DNA of 64,000 nucleotides from an uncultured Saprospiraceae bacterium (GCA_938015435.1 CALLPN010000028.1:1-64000), one strand, 5' to 3'; shown: positions 43,934 to 54,196, counted from the first letter of the stretch. The notes: generated from the sequence alone by a model not told the origin. Translations and numbers: made by a program.

Positions 43934-46606
43934 ATGAAGTATATCTTTAGCCTATTCTTTTTATTATTGTTCACTACCCTAGTGGCACAAAGCGACATGG
44001 ATAACATCAAGGTCAATTATCAAGCTTCTGGATTGAGTCTATCGGAGGTATTTTCAGAACTAGAAGCAGAGTACGGAATTCGATTTTCATACGCTACATC
44101 CGCAATCTTGGAAGAACCCATAGAAGTAACATTCAAAGATGAATCCATCGATGACGTTCTCGACTATCTATTGAGCAATCAGCAGATGGAATACAAGATC
44201 ATGTCCAATAATATCCTTGTCCGTAAAGCGGATGCTTACCAAGAAACCAATACTGAAAATTACAACAAAAGCCTTCACCTAAGAGGTCGCGTAACGCAAC
44301 CTGGGCAAAGCAATAATGGTCTTGAGCTAGCCACTATAGCGATTAGCAATACATCCTTAGGAACATATACCGATGATCAAGGTAGATTTGACATCGAGAT
44401 TCCTGCTCAGCACATTTCCGAGAACTTAATTTTCCATGCCTTAGGATATGAAGATATCATCTATAAGATCGACGAACTCCAAGATAGCTATGTAATGGTA
44501 GCCATGAAATCTGGCGGATTTTCTATCGATGAAGTAACCATAGTCAATCGACAAAAACCTATTAAGGTGAATCAGATCAACAACAGTATTGGACTCAATC
44601 AAAATCAGCTAAACGATAAAACATCTGGAGTCGTCGGAAGTGATCTTTCGAGACAACTACAATTGCTTCCTGGCATATCTGCACATGATGATGCTTCAGC
44701 TAAAATTAAAATCAGAGGAAGTAATAGTGATGAGACCATGATCATAATCGATGGATTACCTATCTACCATTCGAGTCATTATTACGGAATTTTTAGCGGT
44801 GTAAATACTTCATTCATAGATTCTATCAATATTTATAAAAACAACTATCCATTACAATACGATGGAAAGACTGGTGGCGTAGTAGAATTATATAGTAGTG
44901 ATCGTCAAGCGCAAAAAGCCAAAGGAAATATAGAAGTCAATCTATTGACAGTCTCTGCTGATGCTACGATTCCCTTGTCAAAGAAGACTATGATTGTTGT
45001 GGCTGGAAGATCTACAATCGGTAACGTAAGTAATTCGCAATTCAATACGTTTGCACCCGAATCTGCAGAACCTGAAACTGTGGATAATTTTCGTGATCCT
45101 AAGATGAATCAATCTACAGATCCGCAATTTAGTTTTTACGACATCAATGCCAAATTGCAAACTAGATTTAGACAAAAAGACGTATTGAGCATACAGTTTT
45201 ACAAGAGTACAGACCGACTTTCTAATATCTATGACCGGAAATTAGAAGACAGTCAAAAAGATCGTATCGAGTTAATGGCCAATGAACAAGCTTATTGGGA
45301 TAATACTGCTATGGGCATAGATTACAAAATGAAAATATCTGCATCTACTCACTGGAACACTGGGTTATATTATTCACGATACGACAATGAAATAACTAAC
45401 GACTATCGCATAGATGCTATGCCCAAAGGAAACATGCAAGGTCCACCTCCAATGAGTAACATTAGTGAAGTAAGGTCTAAACAAAACAATAACCTTACTG
45501 AAACTGGCGTGGATAGTCATCTTTCTCATACGATAGGGTCGCAAACATTCCAAATAGGATTATCTGCCACACAGCATGATCTTCACTATAAAATCGAAGA
45601 GAATAGAAATATTCAATTCCAAGGCGCAAAGGTATTTTATGAGTCTGCAATATATACCGGATACAAAGGGCAATTGACAGATAAGTTATTCCTTAATACT
45701 GGATTGCGTGCAAGTTATTTCGATCTCAATCGAGGGAGTTACTTTTCACCAAGAGCATTACTTAACTACTCTATCACTGATCGTATTTCTACTAAAGTAT
45801 CCTATGGATATTATCAGCAACTTGTAAGACAATTTCACTATGAATATAGAGGCGAACCCATGGAGATTTGGGTAAGTGCAGGACAAAACGATATTCCAGT
45901 ACTCAAGTCTCACAATATGATGATAGGTGGTACAGCAAGGTTTGGTGGGTTCACCATAGATGTAGAGGCTTATCACAAACAAATGGAAGGTAAGGTAGAG
46001 TATGCCGTACTTAATCCCGGCAATGGATCGGCTAATACCAATCAAGCGAGAGACTATCAATTATTCAAAGGAGATGGCATCTCTCTTGGTATAGATGTGT
46101 TACTCAGCACAGGTTATAAAAAGTATGATACTTATCTAAGTTACTCGCTTAGTAAAAGCACACAAAGATTCGATGAGATCGCGAGGAATAAGTACTTCCC
46201 TACTGAAGACGATCGTCGTCATCAATTGAAATGGATCAATACTTTTAAAACTGGAAACATAACATGGGGAGCTAATACAGTCTACATCAGCGGAAGAAGA
46301 TACACAGATATCCAGACATTGGGTGAGCAAGGTAATATCACTCAATCTAATCCAGATCAACGATTCACCAGATTACCTGCAAATCAAAGAATAGATCTGA
46401 GCGCTACTTTTGATTTCAATGTTTCTAAATTGAACTCTAGTATTTCGATTGCTCTTTTCAATGCGCTCAACAATCAGAATGTAAAGTATGTACAATCTGT
46501 AACTACTACCATCGAACAAAATCAAGCTCCTCTCAACACTGTAATTGGAAGCGATAGCAGTTTATTAGGAAGGACCATTAATCTAAGTTGGAGAATCGGA
46601 TTTTAA
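43934..46606 (+). CDS. TonB-dependent receptor with STN signalling domain
   Basis: The 890-residue protein has a signal peptide (YIFSLFFLLLFTTLVAQS). An STN (secretin/TonB short N-terminal) domain covers about residues 25-100 (YQASGLSLSEVFSELEAEYG). A carboxypeptidase-regulatory-like domain (LRGRVTQPGQSNNGLELATI) follows, then a plug (QLNDKTSGVVGSDLSRQLQL, then IKIRGSNSDETMIIIDGLPI) and a beta barrel ending SLLGRTINLSWRIGF. The STN domain fits the preceding FecR and sigma genes. No SusD partner is present, so the cargo may be a siderophore, vitamin or small peptide rather than a glycan; that is inference. Confidence 0.92.
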   Translation: MKYIFSLFFLLLFTTLVAQSDMDNIKVNYQASGLSLSEVFSELEAEYGIRFSYATSAILEEPIEVTFKDESIDDVLDYLLSNQQMEYKIMSNNILVRKADAYQETNTENYNKSLHLRGRVTQPGQSNNGLELATIAISNTSLGTYTDDQGRFDIEIPAQHISENLIFHALGYEDIIYKIDELQDSYVMVAMKSGGFSIDEVTIVNRQKPIKVNQINNSIGLNQNQLNDKTSGVVGSDLSRQLQLLPGISAHDDASAKIKIRGSNSDETMIIIDGLPIYHSSHYYGIFSGVNTSFIDSINIYKNNYPLQYDGKTGGVVELYSSDRQAQKAKGNIEVNLLTVSADATIPLSKKTMIVVAGRSTIGNVSNSQFNTFAPESAEPETVDNFRDPKMNQSTDPQFSFYDINAKLQTRFRQKDVLSIQFYKSTDRLSNIYDRKLEDSQKDRIELMANEQAYWDNTAMGIDYKMKISASTHWNTGLYYSRYDNEITNDYRIDAMPKGNMQGPPPMSNISEVRSKQNNNLTETGVDSHLSHTIGSQTFQIGLSATQHDLHYKIEENRNIQFQGAKVFYESAIYTGYKGQLTDKLFLNTGLRASYFDLNRGSYFSPRALLNYSITDRISTKVSYGYYQQLVRQFHYEYRGEPMEIWVSAGQNDIPVLKSHNMMIGGTARFGGFTIDVEAYHKQMEGKVEYAVLNPGNGSANTNQARDYQLFKGDGISLGIDVLLSTGYKKYDTYLSYSLSKSTQRFDEIARNKYFPTEDDRRHQLKWINTFKTGNITWGANTVYISGRRYTDIQTLGEQGNITQSNPDQRFTRLPANQRIDLSATFDFNVSKLNSSISIALFNALNNQNVKYVQSVTTTIEQNQAPLNTVIGSDSSLLGRTINLSWRIGF

Positions 46607-46625
46607 GAAAGGCGCTTTCATTCAC

Positions 46626-46633
46626 TATATTTG
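46626..46633 (+). promoter_or_regulatory. Bacteroidota -7 type promoter element (TATATTTG)
   Basis: TATATTTG matches TAnnTTTG, 20 bases after the TonB-receptor stop. A good TTTG -33 box is not obvious upstream. It would drive the 46640-46826 region and the following lipoprotein. Confidence 0.4.
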
Positions 46634-46826
46634 CGTAGACCATAGAGCGGATGATGAGAACAGATTCCATAACATTAACCAGTAAGTAGATCAGAATACA
46701 CTACTGCAGCGCCAGAGGCGCCACCTAAGAGCGCTTTCGGCTACATTCTTATCAGTTTACTAAGGAGAGATGGGTTTTGCCGCCTATTGCCTCTATAGGA
46801 AATCATAAAACAACGAAGCACTTTAC

Positions 46827-47771
46827 GTGAGATTATTAATATTCCTCATATCGATTATTCTGGTAGGCTGCAATAGCTCAGAAATTGAAGTTATTACACT
46901 TCCCATTGATCTAGCTACTATACCAGAAGGTATTGCAGTGCACCCAAAGACTAATGATATTTACATCAGTAGTCTGCACTTTGATCAATTAGTGAAATAT
47001 GATGTATTCAATAATAGCTTAGACGTGATCTTCAATATATCAAAGCATGGCTATTCTCAAGGAGTAGGTATCGACATTTACGGTAACCAGTTATATGCAT
47101 TAGGTAATTACGATAGAGATTCGTTCTCCATGCTCTACATCAAAAACATGGACACCGATCGAGATTTATCCTTCCGGGCAGATAGTCTCGGTAAGACTTT
47201 CTTTAATGATCTTGCCATAGACAAAGACGGAAACTGCTATATCACAGATACAGATCATCACCGAATATACTTCTACGATCATGATACACATACTATCAAT
47301 ACATTCTTGGTAGACGAACAAATAGAAAACCCTAACGGCATCGCAATCTCAGATGACCAATCAAAACTCTTTGTGGATTCCTATTCTCATGGTATTCGCA
47401 TCGTTGATATCAAGCAAAAGAGAATACTAAACACCTTACACTCCCCTACTGCAGAGCGAGGAATAGACGGCATCAAATATCATAATGAAAAAGTATACTT
47501 CATCGTAAATGGAATCAAAGACAAAAGCCAACATGGATTATACAGTCTAGATCTGATCGATGACGCAACTGAATTTGGCAATATGGACCCTGTTATAGTT
47601 TTCCATGAGAAGATGAAAATCCCAACTACTTTCTCGATCGTAGGAAATGATTTCTACATTCTTGCAAATAGTCAAATGGATCTATTGGACCAAGAGAAAA
47701 ATGAAATTATAGATACTTCTAAGTTGACAAAGACATATATTTTGAAGAAGAAAATCCTAATCAATAAATAA
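46827..47771 (+). CDS. SMP-30/NHL-type beta-propeller lipoprotein
   Basis: A 314-residue lipoprotein with GTG start, signal LLIFLISIILVGC and Cys15 as the lipid site. The mature part has repeated beta-propeller blades: PEGIAVHPKTNDIYISSLHF, FNDLAIDKDGNCYITDTDHH, ENPNGIAISDDQSKLFVDSY and ERGIDGIKYHNEKVYFIVNG. These resemble SMP-30/gluconolactonase-like and NHL proteins, whose members are lactonases or carbohydrate-binding scaffolds. Acidic residues such as TDTD could bind Ca2+. It follows the receptor by 220 bases with its own possible promoter, so its relation to the signalling cluster is only positional. Confidence 0.75.
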   Translation: MRLLIFLISIILVGCNSSEIEVITLPIDLATIPEGIAVHPKTNDIYISSLHFDQLVKYDVFNNSLDVIFNISKHGYSQGVGIDIYGNQLYALGNYDRDSFSMLYIKNMDTDRDLSFRADSLGKTFFNDLAIDKDGNCYITDTDHHRIYFYDHDTHTINTFLVDEQIENPNGIAISDDQSKLFVDSYSHGIRIVDIKQKRILNTLHSPTAERGIDGIKYHNEKVYFIVNGIKDKSQHGLYSLDLIDDATEFGNMDPVIVFHEKMKIPTTFSIVGNDFYILANSQMDLLDQEKNEIIDTSKLTKTYILKKKILINK

Positions 47772-47786
47772 GTGCGTTTCTAAAAC

Positions 47787-47888
47787 ATGCGTACACTTTC
47801 TATCATTATTACCTTCCTACCCTCAATATGTTTCGATCTCCAGAGTCAATCAAATAAATTCACGGCTGGAACAAAAAAAAGACCCTGA
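47787..47888 (+). pseudogene. Possible signal-peptide-only gene remnant
   Basis: A 33-codon frame MRTLSIIITFLPSICFDLQS continues into SNKFTAG and stops within a terminator sequence. It looks like the first codons of an exported protein (signal peptide plus mature N-terminus) whose remainder is missing. No Shine-Dalgarno-like site or downstream homologous segment supports expression, so this may be chance. Confidence 0.3.
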
Positions 47889-47910
47889 CAATCCTAAGAT
47901 CATCAGAGTC
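47873..47910 (-). terminator. Intrinsic terminator after TonB receptor 2
   Basis: On the minus strand GACTCTGA and TCAGGGTC form an 8-bp stem around a 14-base loop. Eight T follow at 47880-47873. It lies about 70 bases after the receptor stop at 47981. Confidence 0.65.
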
Positions 47911-47980
47911 AATTATATTCTAGCTTCTTAAAATCATCATTCCTAAATCATGACAATTTTATGAAAACTTAAATTCAATT

Positions 47981-50845
47981 TTATAAATTGAAAGCTAATT
48001 TCAAGAATGCATATCTTCCAGTAAATCCAAATTGAGATGTTCTTCTTGAATATGGGAAAGATGCATTAGATTGTCCACCTGCTCTATTTTCTGTAGGATA
48101 AACATCTAAAAGATTGTTAGCACCTAGAGTCACTCTAAACCCATCAGTTACAGGATAACTTAAAGATAAATCAGTAATAAGCTTTGCGTCATACAATGCA
48201 TCTTCTGATACTTCAGTACCATCTACTCTAGCGTCACCAGAGAAATCATCTGGATCAGTTACTGAACCGTACCAAACATTTCTAAGAGATATATCTAGAC
48301 CGTTTGTTAATGATAAAGTGTTAGATAGTGTCAACTTACTTCTCGGTTGAGCAAGCGTAAGGAACGCTTCTTCTTGGCCATCAAAGAAATCACCTGATAT
48401 TCCCGCATTTGCTATTTTTTCAGGAACCATGATATTCTCTACTTCATTTTTAGAAAATGTAGCTGCAAGACTATTGTTTAATAAAAGTCCACTCTCAGTT
48501 GTAAATCTATAACCTAATACGATATCTACTCCTTGTGTTCTTGTGTCAATTGCATTGGCTAAAAATCTTGCTCTACCCGCACCAGCAGCTTTAAACAAAC
48601 CTGCTAATTCTTCATTTCCACCATCTGAAAATGCTCCAGATAAAATGATTCTATCATCGATACTAATTTGGTATGCATCGATAGTCAGACTTAATCCACC
48701 GTGCTTCGCTGTAGCTCCTATACTGATACTTTGAGAAGTTTCTTCTTTCAACTTATCTATTCCGATAAGCTGTGCTGCTCTACTATCATTAGTAAATAAT
48801 CCTTCTTCTTGTGCCACACCGTTGGCATCAAAAATAGTACTACTACGACTAAAGAACTGTTGGTGTAACGATGGTGCTCTAAATCCTGTAGAGTACGCTC
48901 CACGTATTGAAATATTATCCGTTGCTTTTACTCTTGAAGCTAATTTGTAATTGAAAGTATTTCCGAAATCAGAGAAATCTTCATATCTAGTAGCTAAGGC
49001 AACCAATATTCTATCTGTAACATCCAATTCAAAGTCTGCATAACCTGCTATACTATTCCTTGACTTACTAAGTGCATTATTTGGAGTAAATCCACCAAAT
49101 ACTTGAGCAGCTCCATCAAGTGATTCTCCTTGAGCATTTGTAGCGCCTCCTACACCACCTACAGTGGGTATACCATTATTATCATACGTTGCGTAAGAGT
49201 TTTCTGCTCCTGCATCGATACTAAATCCTTCAACTCTATATTCAGCTCCATAAGAAGTTCTCAATCCAGACATGATACCATCATACTTTCTTGAAAAATC
49301 TAAATTGGAAGTGTTTTGTTGAAATCCGAATGCCCCAGCATCAAAAGTCGACGGAGATGCTGCACCTAAACTAGCATTAGTAGAATTCACTACCGTCATA
49401 CTCATGTCATTAGAACCATATGTATTTGAGAAATCAACATCCCAACCATTATAAGTACCCTTAATACCAAAAGCTAAAGACTTATCAGTAATATTTGATT
49501 GGATACCAGGAAGGAATCCGTTTACATTTGCTGCAGTGTTAGCTTTCGGTCTGTGAGCTTCTCTCAAAAAACCAAATGCGAGACCTTCTCTTGATCCGAT
49601 TCCACCAAATGCATATACTTCAGCGGTTTCGCTTAATGGAATAGACATATTTAAAAATGCCTTTCCTTCACGAAGCTTAGCTGTTCCTACTTTAAATCTG
49701 TAATCGCTTCTTGTCTGACCTCTTGCTGCTAACTCTAAATCATCAAGAGCATTGTAATCTTCATTTGCCGCAGCATCAATGAAGTTTTGTGGTAGACTTG
49801 CAATAATTCCAGCATAGTCATTCGACGTCATATCTGCCACCGTACTTGTTGGATTATTTTCTAGATAAACTCTTTCTGCAGTATTATCTATATCAAATAA
49901 CTTTTCTAAGTTAGTTGCATTTCTTAAGGCTGGATTTCTTGTTCCTAGAGATCCTGTAAGATTGATATATCCTCCCTTGTCACCTAATGGAAGTCCATAA
50001 CTTGCATCCACTTGGACTTTTTCACCGTCCATTCCACCTTCTTGATGATTACCTAGACTACTGATATTACTACCTGTTGTAATTCCTAGTTCTAGTCCGT
50101 CTGTCTTTTCTTTAAGTACAATATTGATAACCCCTGCAATTGCATCAGATCCATACTGAGCAGCTGCACCATCTCTTAGAACTTCTATTCTTTTGATTGC
50201 CGCGGCTGGAATAGCATTCATATCCGTACCTACAGAACCCGCGCCTACAGTACCATTAATATTAAGTAATGAAGTATTGTGACGTCTCTTGCCATTGATC
50301 AATACCAGTACTTGATCCGGTCCTAGGCCTCTAAGACTGGCTGGATCGATGTGATCCGTACCATCTGCTACCGTTTGACTTTGCGATGTAAATGAAGGCG
50401 CTGCAACGTTTAATATTTCGTTGACTGATACTTGTCCTCCTCTAGATATGATTTTTGATACGTCTATAACATCTACAGGAACTGGAGAATCTGTATTCGT
50501 TCTACCAAATGCTCTTGTACCTGTTACTACGATCTCATCCACTAATACACCATTTTCCATCTGGAAATTGGCTGAAGTTTTTTGACCTGCAGCTACAGTC
50601 ACTGTTTGAGTTGAATTTACGTACCCAACATAACTTGCTGTAATTTCATATGTTCCTGGATCTAGACTAAACATGTAATTCCCGTCTATATCTGTGATCG
50701 TTCCATTTCCTGAGTCACCAATACTAATTGATACTCCGATCAATGCCTCTGTTCCATCTACGACAGTACCCGTTACAGTACCTTGTTGTCCATACATGAA
50801 TACGAAGCATAGACTCGCAACAATTGTAAATAAAGTTTTTTTCAT
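47981..50845 (-). CDS. TonB-dependent receptor with carboxypeptidase-like N-domain
   Basis: About 954 residues. The start is taken at MKKTLFTIVASLCFVFMYGQ (50845) because the upstream frame to 50890 gives an unlikely N-terminus without a signal. A CarboxypepD-regulatory-like domain (GTVTGTVVDGTEALIGVSIS) is followed by the plug (IVVTGTRAFGRTNTDSPVPV, GLGPDQVLVLINGKRRH, VLRDGAAAQYGSDAIAGVIN) and a barrel ending FTGRYAFLKLAFNL. There is no STN domain and no SusD neighbour. The QVLVLINGKRRH and AAAQYGSDAIAG blocks are typical of non-SusC TonB receptors in this phylum. A terminator follows; the preceding 400 bases must hold its promoter. Confidence 0.9.
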   Translation of the reverse strand: MKKTLFTIVASLCFVFMYGQQGTVTGTVVDGTEALIGVSISIGDSGNGTITDIDGNYMFSLDPGTYEITASYVGYVNSTQTVTVAAGQKTSANFQMENGVLVDEIVVTGTRAFGRTNTDSPVPVDVIDVSKIISRGGQVSVNEILNVAAPSFTSQSQTVADGTDHIDPASLRGLGPDQVLVLINGKRRHNTSLLNINGTVGAGSVGTDMNAIPAAAIKRIEVLRDGAAAQYGSDAIAGVINIVLKEKTDGLELGITTGSNISSLGNHQEGGMDGEKVQVDASYGLPLGDKGGYINLTGSLGTRNPALRNATNLEKLFDIDNTAERVYLENNPTSTVADMTSNDYAGIIASLPQNFIDAAANEDYNALDDLELAARGQTRSDYRFKVGTAKLREGKAFLNMSIPLSETAEVYAFGGIGSREGLAFGFLREAHRPKANTAANVNGFLPGIQSNITDKSLAFGIKGTYNGWDVDFSNTYGSNDMSMTVVNSTNASLGAASPSTFDAGAFGFQQNTSNLDFSRKYDGIMSGLRTSYGAEYRVEGFSIDAGAENSYATYDNNGIPTVGGVGGATNAQGESLDGAAQVFGGFTPNNALSKSRNSIAGYADFELDVTDRILVALATRYEDFSDFGNTFNYKLASRVKATDNISIRGAYSTGFRAPSLHQQFFSRSSTIFDANGVAQEEGLFTNDSRAAQLIGIDKLKEETSQSISIGATAKHGGLSLTIDAYQISIDDRIILSGAFSDGGNEELAGLFKAAGAGRARFLANAIDTRTQGVDIVLGYRFTTESGLLLNNSLAATFSKNEVENIMVPEKIANAGISGDFFDGQEEAFLTLAQPRSKLTLSNTLSLTNGLDISLRNVWYGSVTDPDDFSGDARVDGTEVSEDALYDAKLITDLSLSYPVTDGFRVTLGANNLLDVYPTENRAGGQSNASFPYSRRTSQFGFTGRYAFLKLAFNL

Positions 50846-51120
50846 AATAATTTGGTTTCTTAATAGGCCATTATCGATCATACTTTGCATTGCGTATTAA
50901 GGATAATTCAATACTGTCCTTTTGTTAATTAAATAGTTTGTTTCCATTCTTCTCGTAAAGTAGTCAATAAAATAACCAATGCATTATAATTTTAACAATA
51001 TATACTCTAAGTATAAAATTAAAAATACCTCCCAAAGCACCGAATAAGAGATCCTAAATCGACAATAAACCCATTTTTTTTGTTTCATATTATTGACCTC
51101 ACGCCATAGTTCTTATGCAA
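50846..51120. other. Gene-free interval upstream of TonB receptor 2
   Basis: This A/T-rich interval has no supported ORF. It should contain the receptor promoter on the minus strand, but I see no convincing TAnnTTTG element or operator. Its right edge meets the terminator of the M56-M23 gene. Confidence 0.4.
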
Positions 51121-51152
51121 AAGAGCCTAGACTATTGCTCGTCTAAGCTCTT
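51116..51152 (-). terminator. Intrinsic terminator of the M56-M23 gene
   Basis: On the minus strand AAGAGCTTAGAC and GTCTAGGCTCTT form a 12-bp stem with one G-U pair and an 8-base loop, then TTTTGCAT. It lies about 100 bases past the stop at 51250. Confidence 0.65.
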
Positions 51153-51249
51153 CATTCAATTAAATCTATTTTCTGAAAACGTCCACATTCCTATTTTAAA
51201 TTCCTACGCGATATCTAAAATATTTCACATTTTATTTCGCTCTTTACTG

Positions 51250-53775
51250 TCAGGATTTACAATTACTACTATAAACCATATCACTCTTAACCGTCTTCGC
51301 AATATCCGCCTTTCCAGTAAGCGAATATTCTATACCATTAAATTTATCTGCTACAAACTCCACGTTGATTGAATACCCTTTCAAAAATTTAGAATTTTTA
51401 ATTCTTAATTCACCTGATTTTCTATTTAATATATAATCCTCGCCTTCCGTCAACGCTTCACCATTTACTGTTACCAAAATTTGATCCTTTACATTAGCGC
51501 CCAATTTAATAACATCTTTTTCACCCATTGATTTATCTATTCCAAAAAGATCTCCCTTCGTTTTCAAAAGATTAATATTCTCTTGCACTTTTCTTTCAAA
51601 AGCATCTGTTTCATCTCGACTATTTAAAATCTCTAACTTAGGAGCATCATCTATAATCTCTTGATTTGTAATTTGTACAAAACCCTTAGATGCGGTATAA
51701 TTGTAATCTACTCCTTGGATGAGTTTTGTTCCATCTTCTAATCCAACATAAAGTTTTTCAGGGTTCGTCACCGATATTCCCAACCTTATTATATTTCCTC
51801 CATTACCATACTCCCAATCTCGAGTTTTCCTCCTCCACATCGATGGTGTATTATACATATTGCATCCTACCACAACTTTATCTTTATCGTAATCTTTCAA
51901 TAGCTCAATCAGTTCATCCCTCTCTACATCTACGACATAATCGACATATTCTGTAAGTGGCCGATCATTGTATGTAACTGATATATCCATCCCTTCATCG
52001 TATGAGTCCTTAGGGAAACCAAGCATCGGAATAAAACTCCAAAACTCTTCTTCCGGATTTACCACACCAAACTTATTGGCATAAGTTTCAACAGATTTTT
52101 GTTTTTCGTTTGACTCTTCAAATTGAAGAATTTCTTTAAGACCGAACATTTTTTTGGCACCCTCTATAATCTTCTGCTTATCTACTTTTTTTATCATACC
52201 AGATTCGTCTTTCTTAGGAAGTGAACCCTCTTTGGCATTATCAAAAGCTATAGCTCCATAATTTTCTGGATCGACTGCCTTATCATCTAATCTAACTTCG
52301 TAATGTAAATGCGGACTACTAGAGGCTCCTGTACTCCCCACAGATCCAATTTTTTGGCCCAACTCTACTTTATCATTTACCCTTATATTGAATGAGTTCA
52401 AATGAGCATAAAGCGTAGTATAACCATTACCATGATCTATGACTATATGCTTGCCATAACCACCTTTGTTAGATTGTACTTGAGTAACAGTTCCGTCGGC
52501 AGTTACAAACACCGGAGTGCCAAGATGTGCTACCAGATCGATTCCCTTATGAAATTTGTCTACTTTATGAATGGGATGCATTCGTATTCCATATCCGGTA
52601 TTTTGCCCTTTCTTATTAAGTACCGTTTTTGGTGCTAGTGGAGATATAGAAGGAATATTTTCATTCTTATCTTTTTTACGATCATTAGTCTTTTGATTTT
52701 GCGCATTTTGTACACTAGACTTATTTTTCGTTTCGTACACGGCATGCATACAATAGCTTCTACCATAAGGACTTGTATATTTTGGATTGGTAATCACTAC
52801 TTTTTTTCTTATTCTATCTATAGTATAATCAACTCCAGATTCCAAATAGTCACTATCCACAAATAAATCTATGTTATACGAATCTAGCAAATAATCCAAT
52901 TCATATTTATCTTCTTTGATTACGAATGCCATAAAAACGATAGCCAATGCAGGCAATAAAAATTTCAAATAGCTCCTCCACGATGAATTCTTTCGATACA
53001 TCATATCTATTCTTTTTTTGATGTACGTTTGAAAAAAAGGATGTCCTATACCTAGATTGATTCCTGGCATATTAGACTGTAGAAGTAGTGCACAATATTC
53101 CTTTCTTGACCCTTGCTTAATAGCTGCGTGATCGGCAGCATATTCATGATTTTCGGTGATTGCTTTCTTGTATAAATACACCAATGGATTCCACCAAAAA
53201 AATACTTTAATCGCTTCTACAAAAAGTACATCCCAAGTATGCTTCGCTCTAACATGATGAATCTCATGATTGAGTATAGTAAGTCTATCTTCTTCCTTTA
53301 ATTTGACCGTGCTGAAAAATATATATCGAAAAAATGAGAAAGGCAAGTGATCTTTTTTAGTTCTAACCTCTGTAAATTCTACATGTCGATATTTTTCAGA
53401 CCCTAGATAAAGTGACCTAATTTTAAATCCTGCAATAACATTTCTAATAAACATTAAGGTCATTCCCAAGCTGATCAATACAAACAGTATCGATGTCCAG
53501 TTAATAGAAGTTGACTCGGTAGTAACCGTAGACACCGATGTAGTCAATTGTGAAATGTAATCAACTTGCTGATGATACAACGAAGATATTTCAGGTATCA
53601 TTTGATCAGTGGAGAAATTAATAAATTGCACTAATGGCAAGAGTAGACCTAGTGCTAAAGAAAAGAGCAAGTATCCTCTATTAAGTACAAAATATTTTTC
53701 TTTGCTCAATAATACTTTATAAGTAATATAGAGCACCGCCCAGATGGAAGAAGTATGAATCAAATAGGTTATCAT
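51250..53775 (-). CDS. BlaR1-type M56 metallopeptidase fused to M23 (LytM) domain
   Basis: This 841-residue membrane protein has N-terminal helices and a cytoplasmic M56 zinc motif, ILNHEIHHVRAKHTWDVLF, with downstream ENHEYAADHAA. After the last helix (FLLPALAIVFMAFVIKED) it carries a complete M23 peptidoglycan endopeptidase: YGIRMHPIHKVDKFHKGIDL, GKHIVIDHGNGYTTLYAHLN and SSSPHLHYEVRLD. At least four repeats of the type LxxGVDYxxxxxxxxxxI occur (SGVDYTIDR, TEYVDYVVDV, QGVDYNYTAS, TEGEDYILNR). It pairs with a BlaI-type repressor 58 bases upstream. By analogy with BlaR1, M56 proteolysis could inactivate the repressor after a cell-wall signal. Confidence 0.88.
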   Translation of the reverse strand: MITYLIHTSSIWAVLYITYKVLLSKEKYFVLNRGYLLFSLALGLLLPLVQFINFSTDQMIPEISSLYHQQVDYISQLTTSVSTVTTESTSINWTSILFVLISLGMTLMFIRNVIAGFKIRSLYLGSEKYRHVEFTEVRTKKDHLPFSFFRYIFFSTVKLKEEDRLTILNHEIHHVRAKHTWDVLFVEAIKVFFWWNPLVYLYKKAITENHEYAADHAAIKQGSRKEYCALLLQSNMPGINLGIGHPFFQTYIKKRIDMMYRKNSSWRSYLKFLLPALAIVFMAFVIKEDKYELDYLLDSYNIDLFVDSDYLESGVDYTIDRIRKKVVITNPKYTSPYGRSYCMHAVYETKNKSSVQNAQNQKTNDRKKDKNENIPSISPLAPKTVLNKKGQNTGYGIRMHPIHKVDKFHKGIDLVAHLGTPVFVTADGTVTQVQSNKGGYGKHIVIDHGNGYTTLYAHLNSFNIRVNDKVELGQKIGSVGSTGASSSPHLHYEVRLDDKAVDPENYGAIAFDNAKEGSLPKKDESGMIKKVDKQKIIEGAKKMFGLKEILQFEESNEKQKSVETYANKFGVVNPEEEFWSFIPMLGFPKDSYDEGMDISVTYNDRPLTEYVDYVVDVERDELIELLKDYDKDKVVVGCNMYNTPSMWRRKTRDWEYGNGGNIIRLGISVTNPEKLYVGLEDGTKLIQGVDYNYTASKGFVQITNQEIIDDAPKLEILNSRDETDAFERKVQENINLLKTKGDLFGIDKSMGEKDVIKLGANVKDQILVTVNGEALTEGEDYILNRKSGELRIKNSKFLKGYSINVEFVADKFNGIEYSLTGKADIAKTVKSDMVYSSNCKS

Positions 53776-53833
53776 TTTCTAATTATTTTGTGGTGAGATT
53801 TTTAAAGCATATAATCATCTAGAGATTATTGTT

Positions 53834-54196
53834 CTATTCTTTATCATCCTTAATCTTATCGATGAGTGATTGCATTTCTTTAATACTCATTTTATTCTCC
53901 TTCACTATAAATGAAACTAACTCATTCATAGATCCCTCAAAGTAATCAGATACCAGACTTCCTAATCTTCCTTTAGAATAGTCTGACTTTTCCAATATTG
54001 GAAAGTACTCATAGGTGCGTCCATAAGCTTTGTGATCTACAAAGCCTTTTTTCTCCAGAATACGTACAAACGACGATACCGTTGTTTGCGCTGGTTTAGG
54101 ATCTTTCATATCTGACATCAGATCGCTAATAGTGCACGCTCCCCTATTCCAGATCATGATCATGATCTCTTCTTCTGCTTTGGTTAATTTTTCCAT
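53834..54196 (-). CDS. BlaI/MecI/CopY-family repressor
   Basis: A 120-residue winged-helix repressor: MEKLTKAEEEIMIMIWNRGA, then TISDLMSDMKDPKPAQTTVS, SFVRILEKKGFVDHKAYGRT and YEYFPILEKSDY. A C-terminal dimerisation helix region (GSMNELVSFIVKENKM) follows. The length and motifs are standard. It heads a two-gene operon with the M56-M23 sensor. A perfect palindrome about 50 bases upstream is the probable binding site, which suggests autoregulation, as known for BlaI-BlaR1 pairs. Confidence 0.93.
   Translation of the reverse strand: MEKLTKAEEEIMIMIWNRGACTISDLMSDMKDPKPAQTTVSSFVRILEKKGFVDHKAYGRTYEYFPILEKSDYSKGRLGSLVSDYFEGSMNELVSFIVKENKMSIKEMQSLIDKIKDDKE

Noticed and set aside
46607-46826. A tRNA or tmRNA gene in the GC-richer interval
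   Set aside because: No cloverleaf, T-loop GTTCRA or CCA-adjacent acceptor stem could be found.
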